NCBI RefSeq assembly: GCF_024207115.1
Contig: NZ_CP100128.1
Coordinates: forward strand, 4,030,001 to 4,094,000
Direction of reading: 5' to 3'
Length of the DNA stretch: 64,000 nucleotides
Source: Chromobacterium sp. IIBBL 290-4
GTDB taxonomy: Bacteria; Pseudomonadota; Gammaproteobacteria; Burkholderiales; Chromobacteriaceae
Position numbers and translations under genes: made by a program. Position 1 is the first letter of the stretch; every line of letters starts with the position of its first letter. Positions 17,064 through 26,657 of this stretch are shown piece by piece. The notes beneath the pieces were generated by a model. It saw only the letters and a list, made by a program, of their open reading frames with translations. It made no database searches and was not told the origin of the DNA.

Positions 17064-19202
17064 TCAATGTTCCCCGCCAAAATGCTTGACGCGGCGCATC
17101 ACTTCCTTCTGTTTGCCGGCATTGAAGGGCCGCGCGTTGGGGCTGCCCAGATAGCCGCAAACCCGACGCGTCACCGACAGCGAAGCGCTGTCGCGATTGC
17201 CGCACTGCGGGCAGCAGAAACCGTCGGCGTCGGCCTTGGCCTCGCCCATGAAGCCGCATGCGCCGCAAGAATCCACCGGGGTGTTGCTGCCGAAGTAAGG
17301 CACGCGCTGCAGCGCGTAATCCCAGATGCTTTCCAGCGCCGCCAGGTTGTGCTGCATATTCGGCAGCTCGACATAGGTGATGTGGCCGCCGCTGGCCAGT
17401 TCGGCGTAGCCCGCCTCAAAGTCGATCTTTTCGAAAGGGTTGACCTTGCGGAACACATCCAGATGGAAAGAGTTGGTGTAATAGCCCTTGTCGGTCACTT
17501 CAGCAATCAAGCCGAAGCGCTCGCGGTCCAGTTTGCAGAAGCGGTGGCAAAGCGACTCGCTCGGGGTGGAGTACAAGGAGAAACCAAAGCCCGTTTCACG
17601 CCGCCACTCCGCCGCAGCCTCGCCCAGCCTGGCCACGACGCGGCGCAGAAAGGCCTGGGCTTCGCTATTTTCCGCCGGATGATCGCCGAACAGCAGCACC
17701 CCCACCTCATGCAGGCCGATATAACCCAGCGAGATCGACGCGCGGCCATCGCGGAACAAGGCCATGATGTCTTCGTCCGGCGCCAAGCGCATGCCGAAAG
17801 CGCCTTCGGTATAGAGAATGGGCGCGACATTGGCCTTGACGCCCTCCAGCCGCTGGATGCGCAGCATCAGCGCGCGGAAGCAGAGCTGCAAACGCTGCTC
17901 CAGCAGACTCCAGAACGCCTCTTGCTTGCCGCCGCTTTCGATGGCGAGTCGCGGCAGGTTGAGGCTGACCACGCCCAGATTATTGCGGCCATCCAATACC
18001 TCCTTGCCGTCCGCATCGCGCCAAATCGACAAAAAGCTGCGGCAGCCCATGGGCGAAACCGGCACGGCCGAACCGGTGATGCGGCGATTCAGCTTTGCCG
18101 AGATGATGTCCGGATACATGCGCTTGGAGGTGCACTCCAGCGCCAGCTGCTTGATGTCGTAGTTCGGATCACTGGGCTTCAGATTGACGCCTTCGTCGAT
18201 GAACATCACCAGTTTGGGGAATACCGGCGTGATGCCTTCCTTGCCCAGGCCCTTGATGCGCACCTTGAGTATGGATTGCTGAATGATGCGCTCTTCCCAG
18301 GCGGTGCCCATGCCGAAGGAAAAAGTGACAAAGGGCTGCTGGCCATTGGAACTGAACAAAGTATTGATCTCGTATTCGCAGGCCTGGATGCCGTCGTAGC
18401 ATTCCTTTTCGGTCCGCTCGCGGGCGTAGCGCTCCGGCTCGGCGATGCCGTATTGGCGGGCGATGTCCAGGTTCTTGCGATAGGTTTTCAGCGCGTACGG
18501 CGCCAAGGTCTGATCGATATTGGGAATGGTGGTGCCGCCATATTGATGGCTGGCCACCTGGGCGATGATCTGCGCGGTGACGGCGCAGGCCACGCCTATC
18601 GACTTCGGGCTTTCGATCTGCGCATTGCCCAGGCGGAAGCCCTGCTCCAGCATGCCCTTCAAATCCACCAGGCAGCAATTGGTGAACGGCAGGAAGGGCG
18701 AATAGTCCAGATCATGGAAGTGGATGGCGCCTTCATTGTGCGCCGTCAGGATGTCCTTGGGCAGGAAGGTGCTGGCGAACTGCTTGGAGACGATGCCGGC
18801 CATCAGGTCGCGCATCACCGGAAACACATTGGCGTCTTTATTGGCATTCTCGGTCACTGCGTCGGCGTCAGTCTTGTGGACCAGGCCCATCAGCTTGGCA
18901 TGCAGCTCGGAGCCGCGGGCGCGGACGTTGTCGCGGTCGTGCCGGTATTCGATGTAAACCCGCGCCACTTCGGGATAGTCATGCATCAGCGCGTTTTCCA
19001 CCAGCTGCTGAATGGCGGGAATATCCAGTTTGCCGGCATCGGCCAGTTCGCGGCACTGCTTTTCCACCTTGCTTGCCACTTCCAAAGCCAGCCTGGCCGG
19101 TTGCTCGCTACCTGCCGCCATCGCCGCCCGCTGGCAAGCATTGGCGATCTTGCCGATATCGAACCCCGCCATCGCGCCGTCGCGCTTGCGCACCTGAAGC
19201 AT
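17064..19202 (-). CDS. nrdD: Anaerobic (class III) ribonucleoside-triphosphate reductase
   Basis: 712-aa enzyme that reduces NTPs to dNTPs with formate and a glycyl radical when oxygen is absent. Start ATG 19202 has GGGGGAAGG just upstream. An ATP-cone (MLQVRKRDGAMAGFDIGKIA to about residue 95) gives allosteric control. The catalytic core contains the active-site segment NCCLVDLKGMLEQGF and SLNLPRLAIESGG. The C-terminus carries a zinc site CGACGF ... CPQCG and the glycyl-radical loop RRVCGYLGSPNARPFNAGKQ, all intact. nrdG follows 7 bp later. NrdR-like and FNR-like sites lie 105-150 bp upstream. Confidence 0.97.
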   Translation of the reverse strand: MLQVRKRDGAMAGFDIGKIANACQRAAMAAGSEQPARLALEVASKVEKQCRELADAGKLDIPAIQQLVENALMHDYPEVARVYIEYRHDRDNVRARGSELHAKLMGLVHKTDADAVTENANKDANVFPVMRDLMAGIVSKQFASTFLPKDILTAHNEGAIHFHDLDYSPFLPFTNCCLVDLKGMLEQGFRLGNAQIESPKSIGVACAVTAQIIAQVASHQYGGTTIPNIDQTLAPYALKTYRKNLDIARQYGIAEPERYARERTEKECYDGIQACEYEINTLFSSNGQQPFVTFSFGMGTAWEERIIQQSILKVRIKGLGKEGITPVFPKLVMFIDEGVNLKPSDPNYDIKQLALECTSKRMYPDIISAKLNRRITGSAVPVSPMGCRSFLSIWRDADGKEVLDGRNNLGVVSLNLPRLAIESGGKQEAFWSLLEQRLQLCFRALMLRIQRLEGVKANVAPILYTEGAFGMRLAPDEDIMALFRDGRASISLGYIGLHEVGVLLFGDHPAENSEAQAFLRRVVARLGEAAAEWRRETGFGFSLYSTPSESLCHRFCKLDRERFGLIAEVTDKGYYTNSFHLDVFRKVNPFEKIDFEAGYAELASGGHITYVELPNMQHNLAALESIWDYALQRVPYFGSNTPVDSCGACGFMGEAKADADGFCCPQCGNRDSASLSVTRRVCGYLGSPNARPFNAGKQKEVMRRVKHFGGEH

Positions 19203-19306
19203 GCCTTCCCCCTTGTCTAATATTGAGAACCATGCGCGCATCTCTTCACGGACCGCGCATCACCCATTCGCCGCGACCAAGGCCGCAACGCACAGCTGCT
19301 CATTGT

Positions 19307-19352
19307 CCGCAAAATATGGGTTCGAGATTTGCCATCGATCAATATATTGCGA
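19307..19352 (-). promoter_or_regulatory. Tandem NrdR-box-like sites
   Basis: CAATATATTG (19340-19349), a perfect palindrome equal to the core of NrdR boxes, and a second weaker copy CAAAATATGG (19310-19319, 8/10). Their centres are 30 bp apart, close to three helical turns, as is usual for paired NrdR boxes. They lie 105-150 bp before nrdD, a known NrdR target. NrdR itself is not in this window. Confidence 0.55.
19329..19342 (-). promoter_or_regulatory. FNR/Anr-like box
   Basis: On the minus strand TTGAT-CGAT-GGCAA: one perfect half site of the TTGAT-N4-ATCAA consensus and one degenerate half. It overlaps the upstream NrdR-like box and faces the anaerobic nrdDG operon, which makes oxygen control plausible. 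Confidence 0.45.
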
Positions 19353-19447
19353 TTATCAGATAAAACAGCCCCAATCGTTACAATTAGGAACACAAATGTC
19401 ATTATCAATCGCTTAGATTGCATGACATATCCAAGCGGAGTTCCATC

Positions 19448-20008
19448 ATGTGGCGCTATCTTTTTTTCGGCCTGCTCTGCCTGAGCAGCCAAAGCGTTTT
19501 CGCAGGCGACAATGAGACCGTGCAAGGTCAAGGAGGGCGCGTCCTGAACTACAGTTCCACCCAGATCCGAGTGGAGCCCTCGGCCGAAGATATCCGCAAC
19601 TACCAACAAGCCCGCGACCGGGTGCTGGACGGCGCCAGCCTCTCCGCCGCCTTGCAAGCGGGCCGCCGCGCGCTGCAGCAGCTGGGCTACAACCGGGTCG
19701 ACATCGATGCCGAATTCGGCGTCATCCGCGCGGAAAAAGACGAGGTATTGATCAGCCAGGCGCGGCAAGTGCTGCGCGGCTTGCTGAAATTGAAGTTCCC
19801 CCTGCCCGGCAAGCCGGACCATCAGACCACTGAGCTGCTGCTGACACTGCGCAACGGCGCGCAAGCGCGCCAGATATGGCTGCGCGCCCAAATGCGGCAA
19901 ACCATCTGGGACAGCAACGGCAACTCGCGCACGCTGCTGCTCAGCGATCCCGCCAGCTACGGCCAGGTATACGACAAGCTCACTGCCGCGCTGAACGGCC
20001 AGGGCTGA
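19448..20008 (+). CDS. Exported protein of unknown function
   Basis: 186 aa from ATG 19448 (AAGCGGAG 8 bp upstream); an upstream in-frame ATG at 19418 would spoil the signal peptide MWRYLFFGLLCLSSQSVFAG (cleavage near FAG-DN). The mature part is soluble and mixed alpha/beta: QLGYNRVDIDAEFGVIRAEK, then a stretch ending in LLLTLRNGAQARQIWLRAQM and ASYGQVYDKLTAAL. The pattern 'small repeat with a VDxxFGVIxAEKDE strand' looks like a periplasmic or lipoprotein-like DUF, but I cannot name it. It is divergent from nrdD and convergent with typA, sharing the terminator at 20105. Confidence 0.7.
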   Translation: MWRYLFFGLLCLSSQSVFAGDNETVQGQGGRVLNYSSTQIRVEPSAEDIRNYQQARDRVLDGASLSAALQAGRRALQQLGYNRVDIDAEFGVIRAEKDEVLISQARQVLRGLLKLKFPLPGKPDHQTTELLLTLRNGAQARQIWLRAQMRQTIWDSNGNSRTLLLSDPASYGQVYDKLTAALNGQG

Positions 20009-20104
20009 CATCCGCAGCCCCGCGAAGCCAGGCTTCAGAGCCAGAGCCGCCCGGGGCGGCGGCCATCCCGCCAGGCGGGCCGCTATCTTCCGGCTGCCAG
20101 AAAA

Positions 20105-20133
20105 CAAAAAACCCCGCTCGCGCGGGGTTTTCT
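20105..20133. terminator. Bidirectional terminator between the exported-protein gene and typA
   Basis: AACCCCGC (20110-20117), loop TCGC, GCGGGGTT (20122-20129), with A-run before and T-run after. Confidence 0.85.
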
Positions 20134-20149
20134 CAAGCAGCCAATCAGC

Positions 20150-21967
<1,818 letters not shown>

Positions 21968-22011
21968 GTTTAGCGTTTCGGCTGGAATTCTGAAAACAGA
22001 AAAATCGAAAG

Positions 22012-22020
22012 ATTATAGCA
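22012..22020 (-). promoter_or_regulatory. Extended -10 promoter of typA
   Basis: Minus strand TGCTATAAT: a perfect TATAAT preceded by TGn, 45-50 bp before the typA ATG. A poor -35 is compatible with the extended -10 type. The GCTAGC hexamer occurs twice just upstream (22022-22034). Confidence 0.6.
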
Positions 22021-22163
22021 TGCTAGCAGCTAGCTAAGAAAATTTCGGTAAAAACGAATGAAGATTTGATGGCGATCCCATCAAAACCCCGCCGCGCGAA
22101 GCGCTCGTCTGCCGCCGCGTTTGGCGCTACACTCCGCCCCATCAGGCAACAAGGAATAAAAAC

Positions 22164-23036
22164 ATGTACGACTGGAACGCACTGTGGCATGAACACGAGG
22201 CCTACCGCACCGGTTACGACATCCAGCACAACGACGCCAACGAGCTGGCCGACGCGCTGAGCGCCAAGCTGATCCACCCGGCGCCGCACCCGGAGGAAGT
22301 GGCCGTCTACGAGAAGGACGACCGTTTCATCCTGGCCGGCCATAACGACGGCCTGCAATTGCTGGAAGTGATGAAGCACGGCCTGTTCGACATCACCCTG
22401 CGCTTCATCGGCGAAGACGAAGGCCAGAACACGCCGCTGCCCTATGTTGAGCTGCACGTGGACAATCTGGCCACCGAAGAGCAAGCCGTCTGGCGCGGCG
22501 AAGTGAAGCTGGACGACGAAGGCCGCGTCTGGGTGGGCAAGCGCACCCTGAACGAAGGCGTGTTGCCGGCCATGCCTTTCGACGACCTGTCCTTCACCGA
22601 CAACGCCCAGTTCCGCGAAGCGCTGGCGCAAGTCTGGCATGAAGACCTGCCGCAACTGCGCCCGCTGATCGAGGCATGGTTCCAGCACGGCTCCGCGCTG
22701 CCGCCGCAAGACGAACCGGCACACTACGGCGACGGCGAGCGCGTGCAGCAAATCTGCGACCGCTACGCCGAAATCGTCCGTCGCGAGCAAGCCGCGCTAT
22801 CGCGCCTGTTCAGCGACGACGAGCTGCGCCTGATCGCCCACGTGATCGCCGGCATCCACTTCGACAGCGCCGCCTCCTGCCGCGGCGTGTGGCTGGCCGT
22901 GGAAGCCCGCATCATCGAGGACGAGTTGGACCAGCAATTCCAGATCGACGGCGAGGCCATGCTCGGCAAGTTGAAAGGCCTGAGCTACGCCCAGGAAGTG
23001 GCGCTGATCGAAGCGCTCTCCCCGCTGCAAGACTAA
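22164..23036 (+). CDS. Conserved hypothetical protein, 290 aa
   Basis: Cytosolic, strongly acidic protein without signal peptide or membrane helix. Start ATG 22164 has AAGGA 8 bp upstream. The N-terminus MYDWNALWHEHEAYRTGYDI is rich in H, W and Y; the middle has a beta-rich part (FDITLRFIGEDEGQ, YVELHVDNLATEEQ, WVGKRTLNEGVLPAMPFDDL); the C-terminus is helical (RIIEDELDQQFQIDGEAMLG). I do not recognise the family and find no motif that suggests a reaction. Single gene, ended by the hairpin at 23045. Confidence 0.75.
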   Translation: MYDWNALWHEHEAYRTGYDIQHNDANELADALSAKLIHPAPHPEEVAVYEKDDRFILAGHNDGLQLLEVMKHGLFDITLRFIGEDEGQNTPLPYVELHVDNLATEEQAVWRGEVKLDDEGRVWVGKRTLNEGVLPAMPFDDLSFTDNAQFREALAQVWHEDLPQLRPLIEAWFQHGSALPPQDEPAHYGDGERVQQICDRYAEIVRREQAALSRLFSDDELRLIAHVIAGIHFDSAASCRGVWLAVEARIIEDELDQQFQIDGEAMLGKLKGLSYAQEVALIEALSPLQD

Positions 23037-23044
23037 ACCCGCCA

Positions 23045-23067
23045 GCCCGGCCCGCGCCGGGCATTTT
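23045..23067 (+). terminator. Intrinsic terminator
   Basis: GCCCGGC (23045-23051) / GCCGGGC (23056-23062) followed by ATTTTC, directly after the stop at 23036. Confidence 0.75.
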
Positions 23068-23130
23068 CACGCGCCACAAAATGCCAGTTGCATGGTATGG
23101 TTCTCGCAATTCATCCGCATCGAGAACGCC

Positions 23131-24120
23131 ATGCCCACCCACGCTCAAGAAATCCACCTGATCCAGCGCCCCGCGGGCGCGCCCTCCGCCGCCCTGTTCG
23201 CACTGAAAGAAACGCCGCTGCCCAAGCTGCAAAGCGGCCAGATTCTGGTGGAAAACCTGTACCTGTCCGTCGACCCCTATATGCGCGAATGCATGGACGA
23301 GGAATGGGAGCTGGGCGCGCCGCTGGAAGGACGCAGCGTGGGCCGTGTCATCGATGCCGGCGACAGCGGGCTGGATGTCGGCCAACTGGTGTTCCATCGC
23401 GAAGGCTGGCGCAGCCACGCGATTGTGCCCGCAGCGGAGGCGCGCATCCTCAAGGAATATTCCGGCGTATCCGCCAGCGCTTTTCTGAGCCTGCTTGGCG
23501 GCACCGGACTCACTGCCTATGTCGCCCTCACCCGCATCGCCAAACTGCAGGCCGGTGAAGATCTGTTCGTCTCCGCCGCGGCCGGCGGCGTAGGCAGCGC
23601 CGTCGCTCAATTCGCCCGGCTGATGGGCGCGCGGCGCCTGATAGGCAGCACCAGCTCCGCCGACAAAGCGCGCTACCTGACGGAAACGTTGGCTTACGAT
23701 GCCGCCATCAACTACCGCGAGCAAGACCTTGCCCAGGCGCTGGCAGGCGCCGCGCCGGACGGTTTCGACATCTACATCGACAATGTGGGCGGCAAGCACC
23801 TGGAAGTCGCCATCCGCAGCATTCGCGAACATGGCCGCATCGCCTGGGTGGGCGCCGTAGGCCAGTACAACAACCCAGAGCAGGCCGAGCTGCCGCGCAA
23901 TCTGTACGACATCGTCGGCAAAAGCCTGCGCCTAGAAGGCTTCCTGGTGAGAAATTATCGCCAGCTGCAAGATGAGCTGGAAAGCTTCGCCGTGCCGCAG
24001 CTGCAGTCCGGCCGCCTGCAAGCCCAAGAAACCTTGGCCCACGGCCTGGAAAACATGCCGCAGGCTTTTGTCGACATGCTGACCGGGCGTAGCCAGGGCA
24101 AGATGATCATCAAGCTTTAA
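23131..24120 (+). CDS. NADP-dependent medium-chain oxidoreductase (zinc-free, CurA/YncB/LTB4DH type)
   Basis: 329 aa. The start MPTHAQEIHLIQRPAGAPS matches the family opening; the frame upstream of 23131 is not needed. Features of zinc-free MDR double-bond reductases: LPKLQSGQILVENLYLSVDPYMRECM, the nucleotide-binding loop AAAGGVGSAVAQFARLMGAR (~150-170), IGSTSSADKARYL, FDIYIDNVGGKHLEV, and RLEGFLVRNYRQL. Such enzymes reduce alpha,beta-unsaturated carbonyls with NADPH; the natural substrate cannot be read from sequence. No zinc ligands are present. It is a single gene. Confidence 0.9.
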   Translation: MPTHAQEIHLIQRPAGAPSAALFALKETPLPKLQSGQILVENLYLSVDPYMRECMDEEWELGAPLEGRSVGRVIDAGDSGLDVGQLVFHREGWRSHAIVPAAEARILKEYSGVSASAFLSLLGGTGLTAYVALTRIAKLQAGEDLFVSAAAGGVGSAVAQFARLMGARRLIGSTSSADKARYLTETLAYDAAINYREQDLAQALAGAAPDGFDIYIDNVGGKHLEVAIRSIREHGRIAWVGAVGQYNNPEQAELPRNLYDIVGKSLRLEGFLVRNYRQLQDELESFAVPQLQSGRLQAQETLAHGLENMPQAFVDMLTGRSQGKMIIKL

Positions 24121-24263
24121 TGGGCAAGGCCTGATGCCAGAAACGGGGAGGCTTACCCCTCCTCAGCGGCGCCACCGCAACCCTGGCGCGGCCATCAATA
24201 TGACAGATAGGCGGCGTTTCATTTGAAACGCCCGTCGCGCCTTGCTGAAGACCTGGGTGAAAG

Positions 24264-24818
24264 TTAATAGACAAGCGGGCTGATGCAATAGCTTCTGAGA
24301 TGCGGAACCGCTTTAATCGAATCCTTCCAGACATAGCCCGGCGTCCATACCTTTCCATCCGAGGTCTCCACAAAATCCAGCACCATATCATCTACATGGA
24401 AATTCGCCTTCTTGACCTCGTCCTTCAATACCCCCGCCGGGTCCTCATCATACTTGTACTTTTTATATACTCCACCCACCGGATAAAGCGGGCCGCCCGA
24501 CCAAGAGCACTCGCCGCCGCGCTTCTTTTCTATCTTGAAAAGAACCTCAGTCCATCGATAGCCGCTTGCCACATCATTGGAGAACGAACCCTTGCCATCT
24601 GAATACACGTCAAAATTCAAACGTACCAGGGCTTCATCATCATTCAGATAATCGACAGGCAATCGGTAAACATTGACATTTCCAGCCTCAATATATTCCT
24701 TCCACGCCAGCTCCACCTTAAACACATTATCATTGCGCTTTCAACCCCGCAGCAGGCCTAGCCCCACAGAAACAAGCTCCTCCAGGGCTGCCAACGCAAC
24801 CAGACCACTCCAACGCAT
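24264..24818 (-). pseudogene. Hypothetical exported or membrane protein, 5' end broken by a stop codon
   Basis: A 153-codon frame (24725-24264, GTG start: MFKVELAWKEYIEAGNVNVY ... HLRSYCISPLVY) has no ribosome-binding site. The same frame continues upstream as KRND, then one TGA (24743-24741), then 25 more codons from ATG 24818 with a hydrophobic leader MRWSGLVALAALEELVSVGL. So it probably was one gene of about 184 codons with an N-terminal membrane or export segment, broken by a nonsense change; one or two frameshifts are also possible. The 153-residue part is Tyr/Asp/Lys-rich and beta-like, of unknown family, and less GC-rich than its neighbours, which hints at transfer. If GTG 24725 is used, a cytosolic 153-aa protein is made. 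Confidence 0.5.
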
Positions 24819-25074
24819 CCGCCAAACATGCCTTGCCTTTGGCTCCCAAACACATCATAGGCGCGCGACAATCGCCTTCAAATTAGGCAATCACAGCTCA
24901 CCAGGCAGCCTTTGACCATTGCCTTCGAACACAGGCGCGCTTCACACAAACGCTTTGCGAAATCGCCATGATTCTTCAGGACTTCGCGCTTCATCTCGGC
25001 CAAAAGCCCTCGCCTTACAGACGAGACAACTCCAGCGGCCTTGACTCGGATTGTCATTTGGCATGCGGCGTCTA

Positions 25075-26484
25075 TCACTCCCCCTTCTGCGGGATGGAAA
25101 TGGCTCGCGGAGCCGCCGCATCGGTTCTGGCGCGCGCGCCGATCAAGCCATACACGACAGCCGGCAGCAACCATCCCATCAGCCATGAAATATCGACGCC
25201 GCCCAGCCACTTGACCATGGGTCCCGTATAGAAAGCGCAGTCGACGAAGGGGATCTGGATCAGCAAACCGGATGCATAGGCAGCCAGCCCCGCCTTGTTC
25301 CAGCCCGCGTAGCGCCCTTTCGGATCGGACAGCGCTTGCGGGTCGACTTTCCCATCGGACAGCAGATAGAAATCCACCAGATTCACCGCGCTCCAGGGCG
25401 TGAAAAAAGCCAACAAGACCAGCAAAAATGATTTGAACAAGGCAAGAAACCCATGCTGCGCCGCCACGGCGACACCGGCGGAAACAAGCGCCAGCGCCAG
25501 TACGGTCACTCCGCGACGCAGACGGATTCCGCCGCAAGCATCGGCGATGGCGCTCAAGCACATGAAGCCGCCATAGGCATTCAAGGCGGAGATGGTGATC
25601 TTGCCGAACGCCACGCAAAAGAACAGCGCGGAGGCGATGATGCCGGAAGCGCCCAAGCCGACAAAATAAGCGACTTCGTGCCCGCGAAACGCCGCGCCGC
25701 CTATCGCGGCGACCAATACGCCCAGCGACATGGATAGCTGAGCGCCAATCGCAGATCCCAGGCCGATGGCCAGCGCCACCTTCGTGGACGATGTGGCGCG
25801 CGGCAGGTATCGGGAATAGTCAGACACATAGGGCGCGAAGGCGATCTGCCAGGACGCCGCCAATGACACCGTAGTGAAAAAGGCGCCGGGCTGAAAGACA
25901 TGATGCGCCGCCATCAGCTGCGGCAAGGCTTCGTGCCCCAGCAAGCGGAAGAACAAGTACGCGAAGGCAGCCAAGCCCAGCGCGCTGGCCAGCTTTCCCA
26001 AACGATGGATCGCATGGTAGCCCAACGCGGCGGCCGCTATGACGGCGATGGCGAAAACCGCCACGCCCCAGGCGTCATGAACGCCCAACAATTGCCCCAG
26101 CGCCTGGCCGGACAGCAGCATGCCGGTAGCGTTGAAACCCAGATACATCGCGCAGGCCAAAATCAAAGGCAACACCGCGCCCAGCGCGCCGAACTGCGCC
26201 CGGCTGGCCAGCATCTGCGGCAGGCCAAGCTTAGGCCCTTGCGCGCCATGCAAAGCCATGATGGCGGCCCCTATCGCCTGCCCGAGCAATAAACCCGCCA
26301 TCGACCACAACGCGTCGCCGCCCCACACCACCGTCAAGGCGCCGGTCATGACCGCAGTGATTTGCAGATTGGCCGCCAGCCAGAGGGTGAATTGGCTGGA
26401 AACCTTACCGCGCCTTTCGTTTTCCGGAATGTATTCAATGGAGCGGCGCTCCAGCAAGACTCGGGATTGCTCGACTTGCGACAT
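25075..26484 (-). CDS. NCS1-family nucleobase:cation symporter
   Basis: 469-aa inner-membrane permease with about 12 hydrophobic helices. Family sequence marks: RRSIEYIPENERRGKVSSQF at the N-terminus, WLAANLQITAVMTGALTVVW (TM1), GPKLGLPQMLASRAQFGALG between TM2 and TM3, WQIAFAPYVSDYSRYLPRAT, SALNAYGGFMCLSA, and FFTPWSAVNLVDFYLL near the end. NCS1 proteins import cytosine, purines, allantoin, hydantoins or thiamine precursors; the substrate is not decided here and no catabolic gene is adjacent. ATG 26484 is preceded by GTGGAGG. Divergent from the GGDEF gene across 173 bp. Confidence 0.92.
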   Translation of the reverse strand: MSQVEQSRVLLERRSIEYIPENERRGKVSSQFTLWLAANLQITAVMTGALTVVWGGDALWSMAGLLLGQAIGAAIMALHGAQGPKLGLPQMLASRAQFGALGAVLPLILACAMYLGFNATGMLLSGQALGQLLGVHDAWGVAVFAIAVIAAAALGYHAIHRLGKLASALGLAAFAYLFFRLLGHEALPQLMAAHHVFQPGAFFTTVSLAASWQIAFAPYVSDYSRYLPRATSSTKVALAIGLGSAIGAQLSMSLGVLVAAIGGAAFRGHEVAYFVGLGASGIIASALFFCVAFGKITISALNAYGGFMCLSAIADACGGIRLRRGVTVLALALVSAGVAVAAQHGFLALFKSFLLVLLAFFTPWSAVNLVDFYLLSDGKVDPQALSDPKGRYAGWNKAGLAAYASGLLIQIPFVDCAFYTGPMVKWLGGVDISWLMGWLLPAVVYGLIGARARTDAAAPRAISIPQKGE

Positions 26485-26580
26485 GATGCCTCCACGGCGT
26501 TGGACATTGGCCTAATTCATATCGCTTATACCATCATCATTCTCATTGCGAAAGTCCACCCCTTCCACTCGTGGAAAATA

Positions 26581-26610
26581 CTTAGCCGACGGCGACTGTC
26601 GGCTAAGTTT
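26581..26610. other. Hairpin with T-tract inside a divergent promoter region
   Basis: CTTAGCCGAC (26581-26590), loop GGCGACT, GTCGGCTAAG (26598-26607), TTTTGT: a perfect 10-bp stem that looks like a terminator, yet it lies between two divergent genes, 47 bp before the GTG of the GGDEF gene. It could be an attenuator in that gene's leader, the end of a small RNA, or an operator. Confidence 0.5.
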
Positions 26611-26657
26611 TGTCCTAACATTCCTTGTAAGGCGTTTCAACTGAATAGCAGGACGTC

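Noticed and set aside
17055..19220. 721-codon plus-strand frame opposite nrdD
   Set aside because: Exact antisense of nrdD; His/Gln/Ala-rich composition and no motif. The same applies to the 595-codon frame opposite typA (20186-21973).
26521..26560. Possible Fur box near the NCS1 permease promoter
   Set aside because: One TGAGAAT heptamer is present on the minus strand, but the required inverted partner is missing.
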